This document shows, one piece after another, positions 29,918 to 39,916 of a stretch of 64,000 bases of DNA (position 1 is the first letter of the stretch; each line of letters opens with the position of its first letter). The stretch covers positions 702,001 through 766,000 of the forward strand of contig NW_024468256.1 of assembly GCF_002104995.1 (NCBI RefSeq), read 5' to 3'. A program made the position numbers and the translations under genes. The notes under the pieces were generated by a model. The model did no database searches. It was not told the origin of the DNA and was given only the letters and a program-made list of their open reading frames with translations. This DNA is from Linderina pennispora (taxonomy: Eukaryota > Kickxellomycota > Kickxellomycetes > Kickxellales > Kickxellaceae).

Positions 29918-31669
29918 ATGTCGACTATTGAGAGCCAGGCGGACCAGTTCAACGAGGACGAGTACTACGACGAGTTCTCGAGCGAGTCCGACTACGATGC
30001 GCAGATCGCTGCCGACGACCTTCTCGGGTACACAGAGAACTGGGGCGAGAACGGCGGCGACTTCACCAAGCAGTACAACAAGATGCGGCAGCAGGTGGTC
30101 CAGCAGCGGTCACAGCCAAAACATACCGTGCCAGCCAAGGCAGCCGCGACGGCCGCGCAGGACGCCGGCAAGGCGGCCAAGCCGAGTATCAGCGGCAACG
30201 TGAATTTGAAGAGCGTGGATCTGAGCAAGTACTCGAGCCGCATCCACCTGGACGAATTCACGATGGGCAAGGACGCGAATTCGGGGAGCCGCAAGGGCCA
30301 GGGGGCGGCCAACACGCCGCACAAGGACAAGGCAGACCGGGCGACGACGGAGCAGGTGCTGGACCCGCGCACACGCATCATTCTGTTCAAGCTCCTGAAC
30401 CAGGGCGTGATCTACGAGATCAACGGGTGCATCAGTACGGGAAAGGAGGCCAACGTGTACCACGCGGTAACCGAGTCGGGCGAGCACCGTGCAATCAAAA
30501 TCTACAAGACGTCGATTCTGATCTTCAAGGACCGCGACCGCTATGTGTCGGGCGAGTACCGGTTCCGGCACGGCTATTCGAGACACAACCCGCGCAAGAT
30601 GGTCAAGGTGTGGGCAGAGAAGGAGATGCGCAATCTGAAGCGGCTGCACAACGCCGGGATCCCGTCGCCGAACCCGATCGTGCTCCGGCAGCACGTGCTG
30701 GTTATGGACTTTTTGGGCTCAGCTGAGGGCTGGGCGTACCCGCGCCTCAAGGACGCCAAGATCCCGCAGTCGCGGTTCCCGATGCTCTACCTGCAGCTGG
30801 TGCGCGACATGCGCATCATGTACCATGTGTGCAAGCTCGTGCATGCCGATCTGAGCGAGTACAACATCCTGTACCACGCAAAGCAGCTCTATATCATTGA
30901 TGTCTCGCAGTCCGTCGAGCACGACCATCCGTACGCTCTGGACTTTTTGCGGCACGACTGCAACAACGTGACCGAGTTCTTCCGCAAGCGCGGCAATGTG
31001 CGTACCATGTCGCTGCGCCGGCTGTTTGAGTTCATTACTGACCAGGCTACCGGCAACACAAACGAGGAGATTGATGCAGAGCTGGATCGGATCCAGAGCG
31101 AGATGGCTGAGATCCCCGATGAGGAGCTGGCCAAGCTCAGAGCCGACGACGAGGTGTTTAGGCAGTCGTATATCCCGCGCACGCTGGAGGAGGTTGTGGA
31201 CTATGTGCGTGATGTGCACAAGATCAATGCCGGCGGACAGGAGGATCTGATCTATTCCAAGCTCGTTGGCCTGAATCTGTCGTCGACCAACACCGAGACG
31301 CAGCCCGAAATGGAAGAGGCACCTGGCACGGCCACAGCCGACGATGTGGCGAAGGATGCTGTTGAGGATGCTCCTGCGCAGAAGGAAAAGACGGGCCAAA
31401 AAGCGGATGATGGCGAGGGGCAAAAGGACGGCGATGGTGACCACGACGACGATGATGATAATGACGATGATGATGACGACGACGACGACAACGACAGCGA
31501 GTCTGATGACGAGCCGCACCTAAAGGGCAAAAAGCATGAGGACAAGGACGCCAAGCGTGAGCGCAAGCAGGCGGCCAAGGAGGCGAAGCGCGAGAAGCGC
31601 AAGACCAAGATGCCCAAGGCAGTCAAGAAGCGCAAAGAGAAGGCGAACAAGACAAAGTCCAAGAAGTAG
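29918..31669 (+). CDS. RIO1: Atypical serine kinase RIO1
   Basis: A 583-residue RIO-family kinase/ATPase needed for late maturation of the 40S ribosomal subunit (20S to 18S rRNA processing) in the cytoplasm. The acidic N-terminus is followed by the RIO domain (about residues 145-370): nucleotide loop STGKEANVYHA, ATP lysine in HRAIKIYKTS, the flexible YRFRHGYSRHNPRKMVK loop, catalytic HADLSEYNIL and metal-binding IIDVSQSVEHDHP. The C-terminus has a long Asp/Glu run followed by a Lys/Arg-rich tail, as in other RIO1 proteins. The frame is intact. Confidence 0.96.
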   Translation: MSTIESQADQFNEDEYYDEFSSESDYDAQIAADDLLGYTENWGENGGDFTKQYNKMRQQVVQQRSQPKHTVPAKAAATAAQDAGKAAKPSISGNVNLKSVDLSKYSSRIHLDEFTMGKDANSGSRKGQGAANTPHKDKADRATTEQVLDPRTRIILFKLLNQGVIYEINGCISTGKEANVYHAVTESGEHRAIKIYKTSILIFKDRDRYVSGEYRFRHGYSRHNPRKMVKVWAEKEMRNLKRLHNAGIPSPNPIVLRQHVLVMDFLGSAEGWAYPRLKDAKIPQSRFPMLYLQLVRDMRIMYHVCKLVHADLSEYNILYHAKQLYIIDVSQSVEHDHPYALDFLRHDCNNVTEFFRKRGNVRTMSLRRLFEFITDQATGNTNEEIDAELDRIQSEMAEIPDEELAKLRADDEVFRQSYIPRTLEEVVDYVRDVHKINAGGQEDLIYSKLVGLNLSSTNTETQPEMEEAPGTATADDVAKDAVEDAPAQKEKTGQKADDGEGQKDGDGDHDDDDDNDDDDDDDDDNDSESDDEPHLKGKKHEDKDAKRERKQAAKEAKREKRKTKMPKAVKKRKEKANKTKSKK

Positions 31670-31823
31670 GCTGCTGATCCGCTGGAATTCAGATCAAGCA
31701 TGCTTTCTTGGCAAATATGCCACGATCAGCCTGGTTTATCTTTTCTTGCTAAAAAAATTCAGGCGCAGCTTTTGCAAGCAGCTTGGTTCCAGAATTACAT
31801 TTTCAGCAAGCCCGGGGTTTATA

Positions 31824-33070
31824 ATGAGCGCATTCATCGCCAGCGTCAAGAAAAAGGTGCCGTCGCGCAACACGCTGCTGTTCTGGGGCGGCGTGCTCGG
31901 GCTCGTTGGCTTCCACCAGTACAACAAGAAGGAGAGCAAGCGGCGCCTGGACTACTACTGCGCCCGGGCCGCACACGTCGCCAACGAGCCGATCGGGGCG
32001 CTGGAGACGCCCCGCAAGGTGCACGTCTATATTGCAGCACCCATGGGCGAGCTGGGCACACGCAAGGCGCGGATGCACTTTGAAGAGTACATTCTGCCGG
32101 TCTTTGTGGCCGGGGCGCTGGACTACGAGCTGACTCTGGTGAACGATACTGAGACTGTTGATGACATTGAGAAGGTGGTGCGTGGAGGAGTGCATTCGCG
32201 GATCGCTGAGGAGATCAAGGAGAGACGCCGCAAGCATCTGGAGGAGACCGACGAGACGGGCGTGCTGAGAATGTGGCGGGAGACGATCGACGAGCGGACC
32301 AAGGAGAACAAGCAGAGGGACGCAAGGAATAGGCGCGGCGAGAATCCGGGAGAGGCCCTGCCGGAGCTGGGCAAGTGGAAGCCGGAACCGTATCCAGGAA
32401 TCATGGATGTGGTGGCCATTGGCCGAGAGACGTGGGTGGAGGTAGTCAATGGCATCAGCGAGGGCGCTGTCGGGTCGCTCAACCGCACTGTGCCGCCGCT
32501 GGTCAAGGTCAAGGCCGAGGAGCAGGAGGCAGTGCAGGTCCGCTGAGGAGCGCCGCATCGATACTACACCTGTCGTACAAGGCGAGGGCAGCGAGGCTGT
32601 GCAGGTGACAGACACAGCGGGCGCCATTGTCGCCACTAGTGACATCGCTCCCACCCCGGTGTCACCGCCGGAACCTGCGCCTGTCTTTGTCAGATACGAC
32701 GAGTATGTCAAGCAAGAGCCGATGGCGGAGCTGCCAGCGGCGGCCTACATCTCGCACATGAACCTGACCGGCTGGGGCAGCGTGCCGCTCAAGATCTGGA
32801 ACTTCTTCCACGACCAGCAGAACGTCGACAAGTACGCGAGCCAGGCGCTGCAGGTGGTGTTTGAGAGCACTCGGAGACGCACAACCAAGCAGGAATTGGA
32901 GATGATGGGAAGCGCCGAGGAGGGGCTGGAGGCTTGGGAAGGTCAGCACATGGATGTTGTTGTCGAGGACAAGGTGGCCGATTCATTGGTGATATACGAC
33001 ACACAGGCCGACAATGCCCCGTTCAAGAGCAATGGACGAGATAGCAAGTGGGAAATATATATTGGCAGAA
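31824..33070 (+). CDS. TIM54: Inner-membrane translocase subunit TIM54 (one frame break; 3' end uncertain)
   Basis: A subunit of the TIM22 carrier translocase in the inner mitochondrial membrane. The N-terminus has one membrane segment (LLFWGGVLGLVGFHQY) followed by the family signature RKVHVYIAAPMGELGTRKAR and EYILPVFVAGALDYEL. After a stop at 32546 the next frame continues the family (TTPVVQGEG..., then MNLTGWGSVPLKIWNFF). One extra T near 32537-32540 explains the break. The last clearly family-like segment is MDVVVEDKVADSLVIYD (about 32950-33000). The frame then runs open to 33510 into promoter-like DNA, so the true stop is probably close to 33044 after a further shift. I mark the end at 33070 as approximate. 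Confidence 0.85.
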
Positions 33071-33460
33071 TTGCCTGGCCTCTTGTTGGCCAGCTCTCGA
33101 CGTCATGTCGGGGTTGCTCCACCAGGGAGAGCACCGAAAAGGCATATTGCAGAGTGGCTATGGTGGTCCAATATGCGCCAGTGCAGCAGGCGCGAAGTAG
33201 CAGGCGCGAAATAGCAGGCAGCGCTCGTGCTATTGGTGCGGGCAGAGGTCAATCTCTGTGTACCAGGTGCAATCTCACATCGGCTATTACGATCTGGAAA
33301 ATCTCGATGAGGTGCACTCGCTTTTCCTTTTTTTGCTCCTTCTTTCTCGTTCCGTCTTTTGCCCTTCCAGCCAATATTTTTCAGCACTTTTACTGCTTTT
33401 TATTTTTCGAAAGTACATTTTCGCCCGCGCATTCTTCATACACATCCCGCAGCAACACAA
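33071..33460. other. Intergenic region, promoter of the GATA-factor gene
   Basis: About 390 bp without a supported gene. The pyrimidine-rich run at 33318-33420 is typical of promoters in this window and leads to the ATG at 33461. Confidence 0.45.
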
Positions 33461-36079
33461 ATGGACCTGAACCTTGTGTGCGGACCAGGTTCAAACAAGG
33501 CCCCGCATGAGCTGGGCCCAGTGACTGCAAGGTACAGTCGTTGGCCTTTTTGTTTGCGGGCTGAGGAGTATCTCGGCCTTCCAATAGCGGCGGGTGGGGT
33601 GTCCTGGAGAACCGGACCAATTGAGCCTGAATTCTTGTGCTCAGTACTTCAGGACGCAAAGCTCATTCCCCTCTTTGTTATTAAAATCCTGTAGCTCGCC
33701 GGCTGGCTCTGACCAGCCGCCAATGGTGCTGCCCACGATTCGTGAGCTGGAAACCATCCGCATATCGCTAGGCACAGGGGCTGCATCGTCCATAGCGGAG
33801 GCCCCTGCCGCCACCACAACCTCCACCACAACAATAGCAGCCTGCACCGCAACAGTGACTGCCCACGGCCAACCGCCGGGCGCTGCCGCGGATCTGGCTC
33901 CGCCAGGCATGTCGAGGCTTGGCCAGCAGCCAGAGCAGGTCTCTGGTGGTGCACATGCAACCCCATCGACACCAGCTGGCGACTCCAGGGCCCCAAGCCA
34001 CCCGCTCCACAAGCGGATCTAGTCGCTGTTCACACACCCAATGGGGAAACCAAGCCCTCGCGCTCAGCATCGGCGGAATCGGCTAACAGCGACAAGCCCA
34101 TGGGAATTCTGACCAAATACAAGGGCGAGCTTCAGGACGTCACGGACAAGTGCAACGTGCTGGCGCAGTTTGCTAGCCAGTACGGCCCCGAGCGCAACAA
34201 GTTCAACGCCCAGCCGTCTGACGATCTGGTTATCGACATGGCGCGCAAGGCGTACGAGGTTTTGATGGTCTTCATGACAATTCGCCGCGAGCGCATGTCA
34301 ACGAGTGTTGATGATGATACCATGGAGTATATTCGCAAACGTCGCACTGTGCTTTCACCTGCACGGTCAAAGACCCGCAAGCGCTCTGTAAGTAGCGCGC
34401 CTCGCGCTTTGTTTGTTGTTATTGTTAGTTGTTTTCCTTTTGGGCTGATATGTCATTTGCAAGTGCTGGCCAGGGAATTGGGTTGTATATTATTCTCCAT
34501 CGCCTGTGTCAGTATGAAGACATAGGCACACATGTGAATGCCTCCATTCACCCTATGCTCCATATCCTCCAGTACATTTGCGCGCCTCTTAATATTCTGC
34601 TTATTACTCCTGCCGGACTTGGATGAACCAAGCCGTGTATCTCGAAGAGCATCCGCCTTATGCCTCTTTTCTTTTCTCCGCTACATTTGGCGCCCTGTTG
34701 CCAGTGGACGCCCCAGCCTCCATTGTTCATTCTACTGACGATTTATTCCATTCACACACGCACACACACGCATTCACCCGTTCATACATCCATTGTAGAA
34801 GCGCACCGATGCCGCCCAGCCAAACTCCTGCCGCTCATGTGGCATCTCGGAGACGCCCGAGTGGAGACGCGGACCCGATGGTGCTAGGACTTTGTGCAAT
34901 GCATGCGGACTCCGTAAGTATACTTATTTTCGGACGGGCTTTGAATTCAAGCGAGGGGTTTCCCCGGGAATGCCGCCTATACATGATGCATGCAATATGC
35001 ACTACACTGGGGATCTGCATCATTCTTTCTCGACTCTTCTCGCAAAGTCCCCCTTTTGCCCACACTTGTATTTGTTCGCGCTTGGCTCATTTTCGCTATT
35101 TCAGCCGCGAACATTTTCTCTTTGAGGGATTCACATGCAAGGCTGCATAGCGGGCTTCCACACACACCTGTTTATATTGGGCGTGTCCCTCAAAGCTGCT
35201 TTCTGGCAGGGATGCTCGGCCCTCCTCGGCTTTTGCTGTCCCTGAAACCCCCTACGCACTCCCTTATCGCGAGGAGTTGATATCCCGATTCGGACACGTA
35301 TGTATTACTGATTCTTGCCTCAGCACATTTCGCCCCTCATGCATATAGATTATGCAAAGCTGAATAAAAAGCGCGCATCTGAAGCAGCCGCCACCACTTC
35401 CGGCATGGTCAATACTATCACCCCCGGCAATCCCATGGCAGCCTAGCACAAATGCTGGTGCTGTTTCGGGGCCACCCATGTCCCACTACTCGCACAGCGG
35501 CCATTCGCCGACTTCGATAATGCCACCACACCCGCAGCATCACCAGCAGCATCACCAGCAACATCACCAACAGCATCACCAGCAACATCACCAGCAGCAA
35601 CCACCGCCGCCTCCATCCGGCCCCAGTTCCTACCAACAAGGGTACTCCGCTCCGCCCCCGCCACCCATGCATAGCGGTCATCTTGGACACCACCCCCAGC
35701 AGGGATCCTGGCAGCAACACCAGCCGCCGCCGCCGCACTACGTCCAACCGCCGCCGCCTCAGCACCACCAGGCTCCACACCGCCCGCAGAATTACTACCA
35801 GCAGGGATACCAGCAAGGGTACCAGCAGGGGTATCCACCTGCAGCCACAGCAGCACTACCCACACCCACCCCCGCCTCCGTCGCAACACCAGCAGCAGCC
35901 CCAGTATACACAGCACCCGCAGTATCCGCAGCACGGAGTACCGTGAGCCGTACCCTCAGCAGCAACAGTGCTACCACCACAACCAGCCGTCGGAGAGTGC
36001 CCAGCACATGCCACCCGCTCCCACGCAGTCATCAGACACTGGACCGAACAAAACATCCATCTCTCGGATGCTGAGCTAG
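33461..36079 (+). CDS. GATA-type zinc-finger transcription factor (four exons; several frame breaks)
   Basis: Proposed exons: 33461-33531, 33695-34387, 34799-34913, 35349-36079, all with GT-AG introns and matching phases. Exon 1-2 reads [10 protein letters not shown]...[17 protein letters not shown], followed by a Thr/Ala/Pro-rich region and a helical [20 protein letters not shown] segment. Exon 3 plus the start of exon 4 encode the DNA-binding finger CRSC-(18 residues)[15 protein letters not shown], with [11 protein letters not shown] in the loop. The 18-residue loop is the class IVb type seen in fungal WC-2/Gat-like factors. Exon 4 encodes a His/Gln/Pro-rich tail ending TSISRMLS. Frame breaks lie near 33985, 35446, 35840 and 35944; exon total modulo 3 agrees. 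The target genes cannot be inferred. Confidence 0.8.
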
Positions 36080-36389
36080 TGGCATTGCTGCTTCCATAGC
36101 GGTTTTCAACTGTAGAATTTGAGCAAAAAAATTATAGCGCGACCTAAGAAATTGTGTCCAGCAGCGCTTTTTAGTGTCTTGTCATCGACACACTGGTGAT
36201 GTAAGGCGTATTGCATGGTAACAGGTTATCCAGCACATTCGCATGGTGACGGCTCAATGTGCTGCTTGGTAAGATCCAAGATCACAAGCAGGCCAAGCGA
36301 ATCGGAAGGACCATCAAAATCGATAATTTTTTTTCCTGTTCCCCACTGCTTTTTCATCTGTACAGCTTTTTGTTTTCACTTTTTCTCCA
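36080..36389. other. Intergenic spacer
   Basis: This 310-bp gap holds the GATA gene 3' end and the promoter of the SET-domain gene. A T-rich run (36326-36380) directly precedes the next ATG. I see no gene in it. Confidence 0.5.
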
Positions 36390-37761
36390 ATGCACGACCC
36401 TGACACCATGCCCTCGCCTAATGCGTCTTACATTTCTAATGTACCCACACCGCCTACCCTCTCCGAGACTGCCAGCAGCTCCAGCGCGTCAACAGAAACT
36501 GGGAAGCGGCGATCCACCCGCCACCACTGCCCGCGCTATCTTGACAACGCATTGACTGGCTATGAAGTGCTCGAAATGCTGGACGAGTTCATTATAGACA
36601 CTGACGGTCCCCAGCGCCGCAAGCGCCGCCGGCGCGCTCCACGGGCTCCCAAACAGACGGCAGGGAAACAGCTGGGTGCAGAGGAGCAGAAGCCAGAGAA
36701 GAAAAAAGCAGCCGTGCGTCCGCGCTGGTATAACCAGGTGTATCTGATATTCCTCGCTCTGCGGCAGTCACCAGGGTACACAGCTAGCCGTGGGGACCTG
36801 GTGAAGCGCGCAGTAGAGCTGGACGAGAAGATTAGCAAGGAGCGAGGCCTACCAAGGGCGTTTACCGGCAGGACGCCGCTGAACAGCGCCAGTGCTGTGT
36901 TGACCAACAACTGGGACAAGCATTTTGTGCAGTTCCGGCCAGAGGGCGCGCGCAGCTACCATTTCAAGCTGGCATACCTGCCTGGCGACTTTGAGAGCGC
37001 ATTGAAGGAATACGAGGCGTGGATGCAGGTGCTGGTCGAGAAGGACTGGCCCGTATGCTTTGGTCCGGACCTGCCTGTGCCGGTTGAAAGCTGTGACGCG
37101 AGTGCTGCAGATCCAAGCAAGCAGAGTGAGGCAGCGGGTGGCGGCTCGAATTGCATTGTATCTACCTGGAATGCAACGCGGAGCTATCTCAAATGGCAGC
37201 ACCGTGGTAGACCCGCCAATAGCCACTGATGCTGACACGCCAAGCGTGATAGCTGAGGACCAGCAGCCTAGCCCTGGGGCGCCGGCACTCGAGGCACCAG
37301 CCACTATCTCTGGCGACATTCCGCGCACCTGGCAAGATATCGTCGAGGTTAAGCCCTCGACGATACCGCACGCCGGCAACGGTCTATTCGCTGTGCGTGA
37401 CCTGCCTGGCGGGATCCCCCTAGGCTTCTATTTCGGCGTCCCTATGACCGAAGACGAGTACGATTCGCTGAAGGACACTGTTGGCATGGCATCGCACTAC
37501 TCAATCATGTACCGGAAAACGGTGCTCGATGCCACCGACACCAACGGCATGCCATATGCGGACCCTGGCGGCCGCCTGTACTGTCCATTCCACTTCATGA
37601 ACGAGGACCGCGAGGGCCAAAAGTTCAATATTGCCTTCCTCGAGGGTGTCAAAGTCAACCAGATCATATGCCTAACGACACGCAATATCAAGAAGGGCGA
37701 GGAGCTGTTTGTTTCGTATGGTGAGGAGGTCGATCGATCAAAATGGGGGACATGGCGATGA
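36390..37761 (+). CDS. PR/SET-domain protein (one frame break)
   Basis: A ~456-residue protein. The N-terminus is Ser/Pro-rich with a strongly basic patch (RRKRRRRAPRAPKQ), a likely nuclear signal. A helical, possibly winged-helix-like region (WYNQVYLIFLALRQSPGY...) follows. The C-terminal half has a SET-type domain: GNGLFAVRDLPGGIPLGFYFG at its start and NIKKGEELFVSYGEE...KWG at its end. The usual NHxCxPN motif is absent; FHFMNEDREGQKFNIAFLEG stands in its place, as in PRDM-type PR domains. Methyltransferase activity is therefore uncertain. The break lies at about 37150-37200 (SNCIV to SNGSTVVDPP); total length modulo 3 equals 1, fitting one extra base. Probably a chromatin regulator. Confidence 0.75.
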
Positions 37762-37976
37762 TACTGAAGGCGAGGAGCTGGCTCGCCCGCGCGGTGTACG
37801 CGCTGCTGTGGCCGACTCTGTCAAGGGCGAGGCAGCCGGTCCCACCAATTCCGCTGTAGGTGGTCTGCAAACGAAGCTGCTGGCTAGTGACGCCGAATAA
37901 ACTCGGGAGTGTCGCATGCATTTATTTTGGAGCACTATGTCATATAAAGCACGGCTGGCAGATGCCCATTCCCGCC

Positions 37977-38663
37977 CTACTGGTCAGTGAGGTTCATCGC
38001 TTGCATCAGTGCCCCGTAGACCATCTTAATCTTTGCCCGGATCGAGTTGGCTTCCTCTGTATGCTTGTCGGCAAGCCTATGTTGGCCAGAACTTTGCGTT
38101 AGCAATATTTTTGTGTTTCTATTGCAATGGCGGTCCAGTCAGTGCCACTACTCCATTACCAGTGTTCAGCACTTACTTTTCCATATGCTTGACCTTCTCG
38201 TCGATGAATGAGTCTGCCTCAGCCAGTGTCATTTGCAAGTGGAATCCAAATCCCACATTGACATAGATGTGTGATGTGTCAGGCCTATACTGCGAGAATA
38301 TGCAACACCATGTGTCTTCCTGTTCGTTAGCTACCGCTGCCAACGGGTGCCTGCTGTCACCCACAGCTATTTGTGGGGGCATTGGTCTATGGAGACACTT
38401 ACACATGCGCCTTCGCATAAAAGTTGGATCCCAGGTCAACCTTGGTATCGAGCTCCTCGAGCCCGTTGTCTCGTATTGTCTGGATGTGCGTCTTCAGTTT
38501 CAGATATTCGGATATGCGGTTGTAGACGGTGTCGCGCACCTCCAATTCCTGCTGCAGATCTGGGCTGCAGCTTGTTGTTGATAAAGTCCTCGTATTTCTG
38601 GATCGTCGTTTGAAGCTCCGCCGGGAACTGTGTGTAGTCGATTCCACTGCTGACTGCCGCCAT
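37977..38663 (-). CDS. UXT: UXT-type prefoldin-like protein (three exons; one frame break)
   Basis: An alpha-type prefoldin-like subunit. In animals UXT belongs to the URI/prefoldin-like complex with R2TP and also binds chromatin factors. Exons on the minus strand: 38663-38403, 38284-38177, 38076-37977; introns of 118 and 100 bp start GTAAGT and have GCTAAC branch points. The protein reads IQKYEDFINNKL...QELEVRDTVYNRISEYLKLK...VDLGSNFYAKAHV|PDTSHIYVNVGFGFHLQMTL...SIRAKIKMVYGAL. This is the full coiled coil-hairpin-coiled coil layout, with the UXT signature VDLGxNFF...PDTSxIYV. One extra C (GGG at 38562-38564, plus strand) shifts exon 1. Corrected length is 155 residues, against about 157 in human UXT. 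Confidence 0.88.
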
Positions 38664-38752
38664 GGTCGTAGGTAGTATGTGTTGTTATTTTTTGTCAGGA
38701 TGTGCAGGGGTAGAGCAGTAATTTTTTGTTGGGCCACGGCAAAGCACAAGGA

Positions 38753-39120
38753 TCACTTCATTTCCACAAAAACGCCCCAGTTATGGCTATCATATAGCTT
38801 GTTGCCATCGACATTGTGCATCTTGCGTACATGGCAGTTTAAATACTTGCCTGGGATACTATAGTCTCCCAGACAATTGGATAGCTGCAGTGTGCTGGCA
38901 TGTCCTCAGATATCGCGCCTAGTTTATATGCAATGTAGGCCACCATGTAGATACACTGATATTGGAGATAGCAGTGGTATCCTGGATGTCGTTTCGCGCT
39001 TTTGTTGGCGACACTTGATTTCACCGCATATCCTAGCACCGTGCAAGCCGGGTCTGCACCGTCGGCTCGCATCCCTGATCTCATCAGCTGGCGTCTTGTC
39101 ACGTGGACACCGCGATTTCT
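38753..39120 (-). CDS. Unresolved gene, probably multi-exon (partial model)
   Basis: The minus strand has a frame ending GKYLNCHVRKMHNVDGNKLY...NWGVFVEMK and a TGA at 38755-38753, with protein-like composition. Upstream it closes at a TGA near 38910, where CAG acceptor sites occur. A second protein-like stretch (RDKTPADEIRDASRRCRPGL, about 39105-39045) lies further upstream in another frame. Introns plus an inserted base would explain the pieces, but I could not settle the exons or the start. I do not recognise the family. Its stop is 90 bp from the UXT start on the same strand. Confidence 0.35.
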
Positions 39121-39284
39121 AGCCTTGCTGGAGTGGGGGAAGAACCAAATTGATGCGAAAAAATGCGTAGATTTTGGAGATCAGCCATCAGACAGCAAAA
39201 TATCGGCTTACGAAAACGTAGTCCTCTGCCTTTCTTTATCTTTCACTTCCCAGCGTACCTCAATTCACTCAGATTTCATAGAAA

Positions 39285-39515
39285 ATGACTCTTCCGCGCG
39301 TGTTCTTCAAGGTCTCGGCTGCCTCCAAGCCGCTTGGCAAGATCGTCATGGAGCTGCGTTCGGACGTCGTGCCCAAGACGGCCGAGAACTTCCGCGCGCT
39401 GTGCACGGGCGAGAAGGGCTTTGGCTACAAGGGCTGCACGTTCCACCGCGTCATCCCCCAGTTCATGCTGCAGGGCGGTGACTTCACCAACCACAACGGC
39501 ACCGGCGGCAAGTCG

Positions 39516-39553
<38 letters not shown>

Positions 39554-39786
39554 GCAGCACACCGGCCCCGGCATTCTGTCGATGGCCAACGCCGGCCCCA
39601 ACACCAACGGCTCGCAGTTCTTTATCACTACCGAGACCACCGCGTGGCTTGACGGCCACCATGTTGTGTTCGGCAAGGTCACCGAGGGCATGGATGTTGT
39701 CAAGGCGATCGAGGCCAAGGGCTCGGCGAACGGCCGCACCTCGGAGCGCATTGTTATCGATGACTTGCGGTGAGGAGAAGGCGTAA
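39285..39786 (+). CDS. CPR1: Cyclophilin A-type peptidyl-prolyl isomerase (one frame break at the C-terminus)
   Basis: A cytosolic cyclophilin that catalyses cis-trans isomerisation of peptidyl-proline bonds and is the cyclosporin target. Active-site residues are present: [16 protein letters not shown] (catalytic Arg, Phe, Met, Gln), GSQFFITT and the cyclosporin-contact Trp in [12 protein letters not shown]. The frame as read ends IVIDDLR at 39773. One extra T (TT at 39765-39766) accounts for this. Without it the family ending IVIDDCGE follows and the gene stops at 39786. Total length modulo 3 equals 1, which fits. Corrected length is about 166 residues, slightly beyond the usual 162-165. The start is the first ATG. 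Confidence 0.95.
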
Positions 39787-39916
39787 CCGGAGATGTCAGT
39801 AAAGGATCCAAATAAAAGTATGCCAAACCTCGCGCAGCAAGCGGCTAAAGATCGGTTTTGTATTTGAAACAAATGGCATGAGAAGGGGACATGGATTGGG
39901 CTGGCAATGACAGCTC

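Noticed and set aside
37140-37195. A 45-bp intron (GTATCT...CAG) to explain the SET-gene frame change
   Set aside because: It has no branch point and is much shorter than any other intron here. A single extra base fits the total length better.
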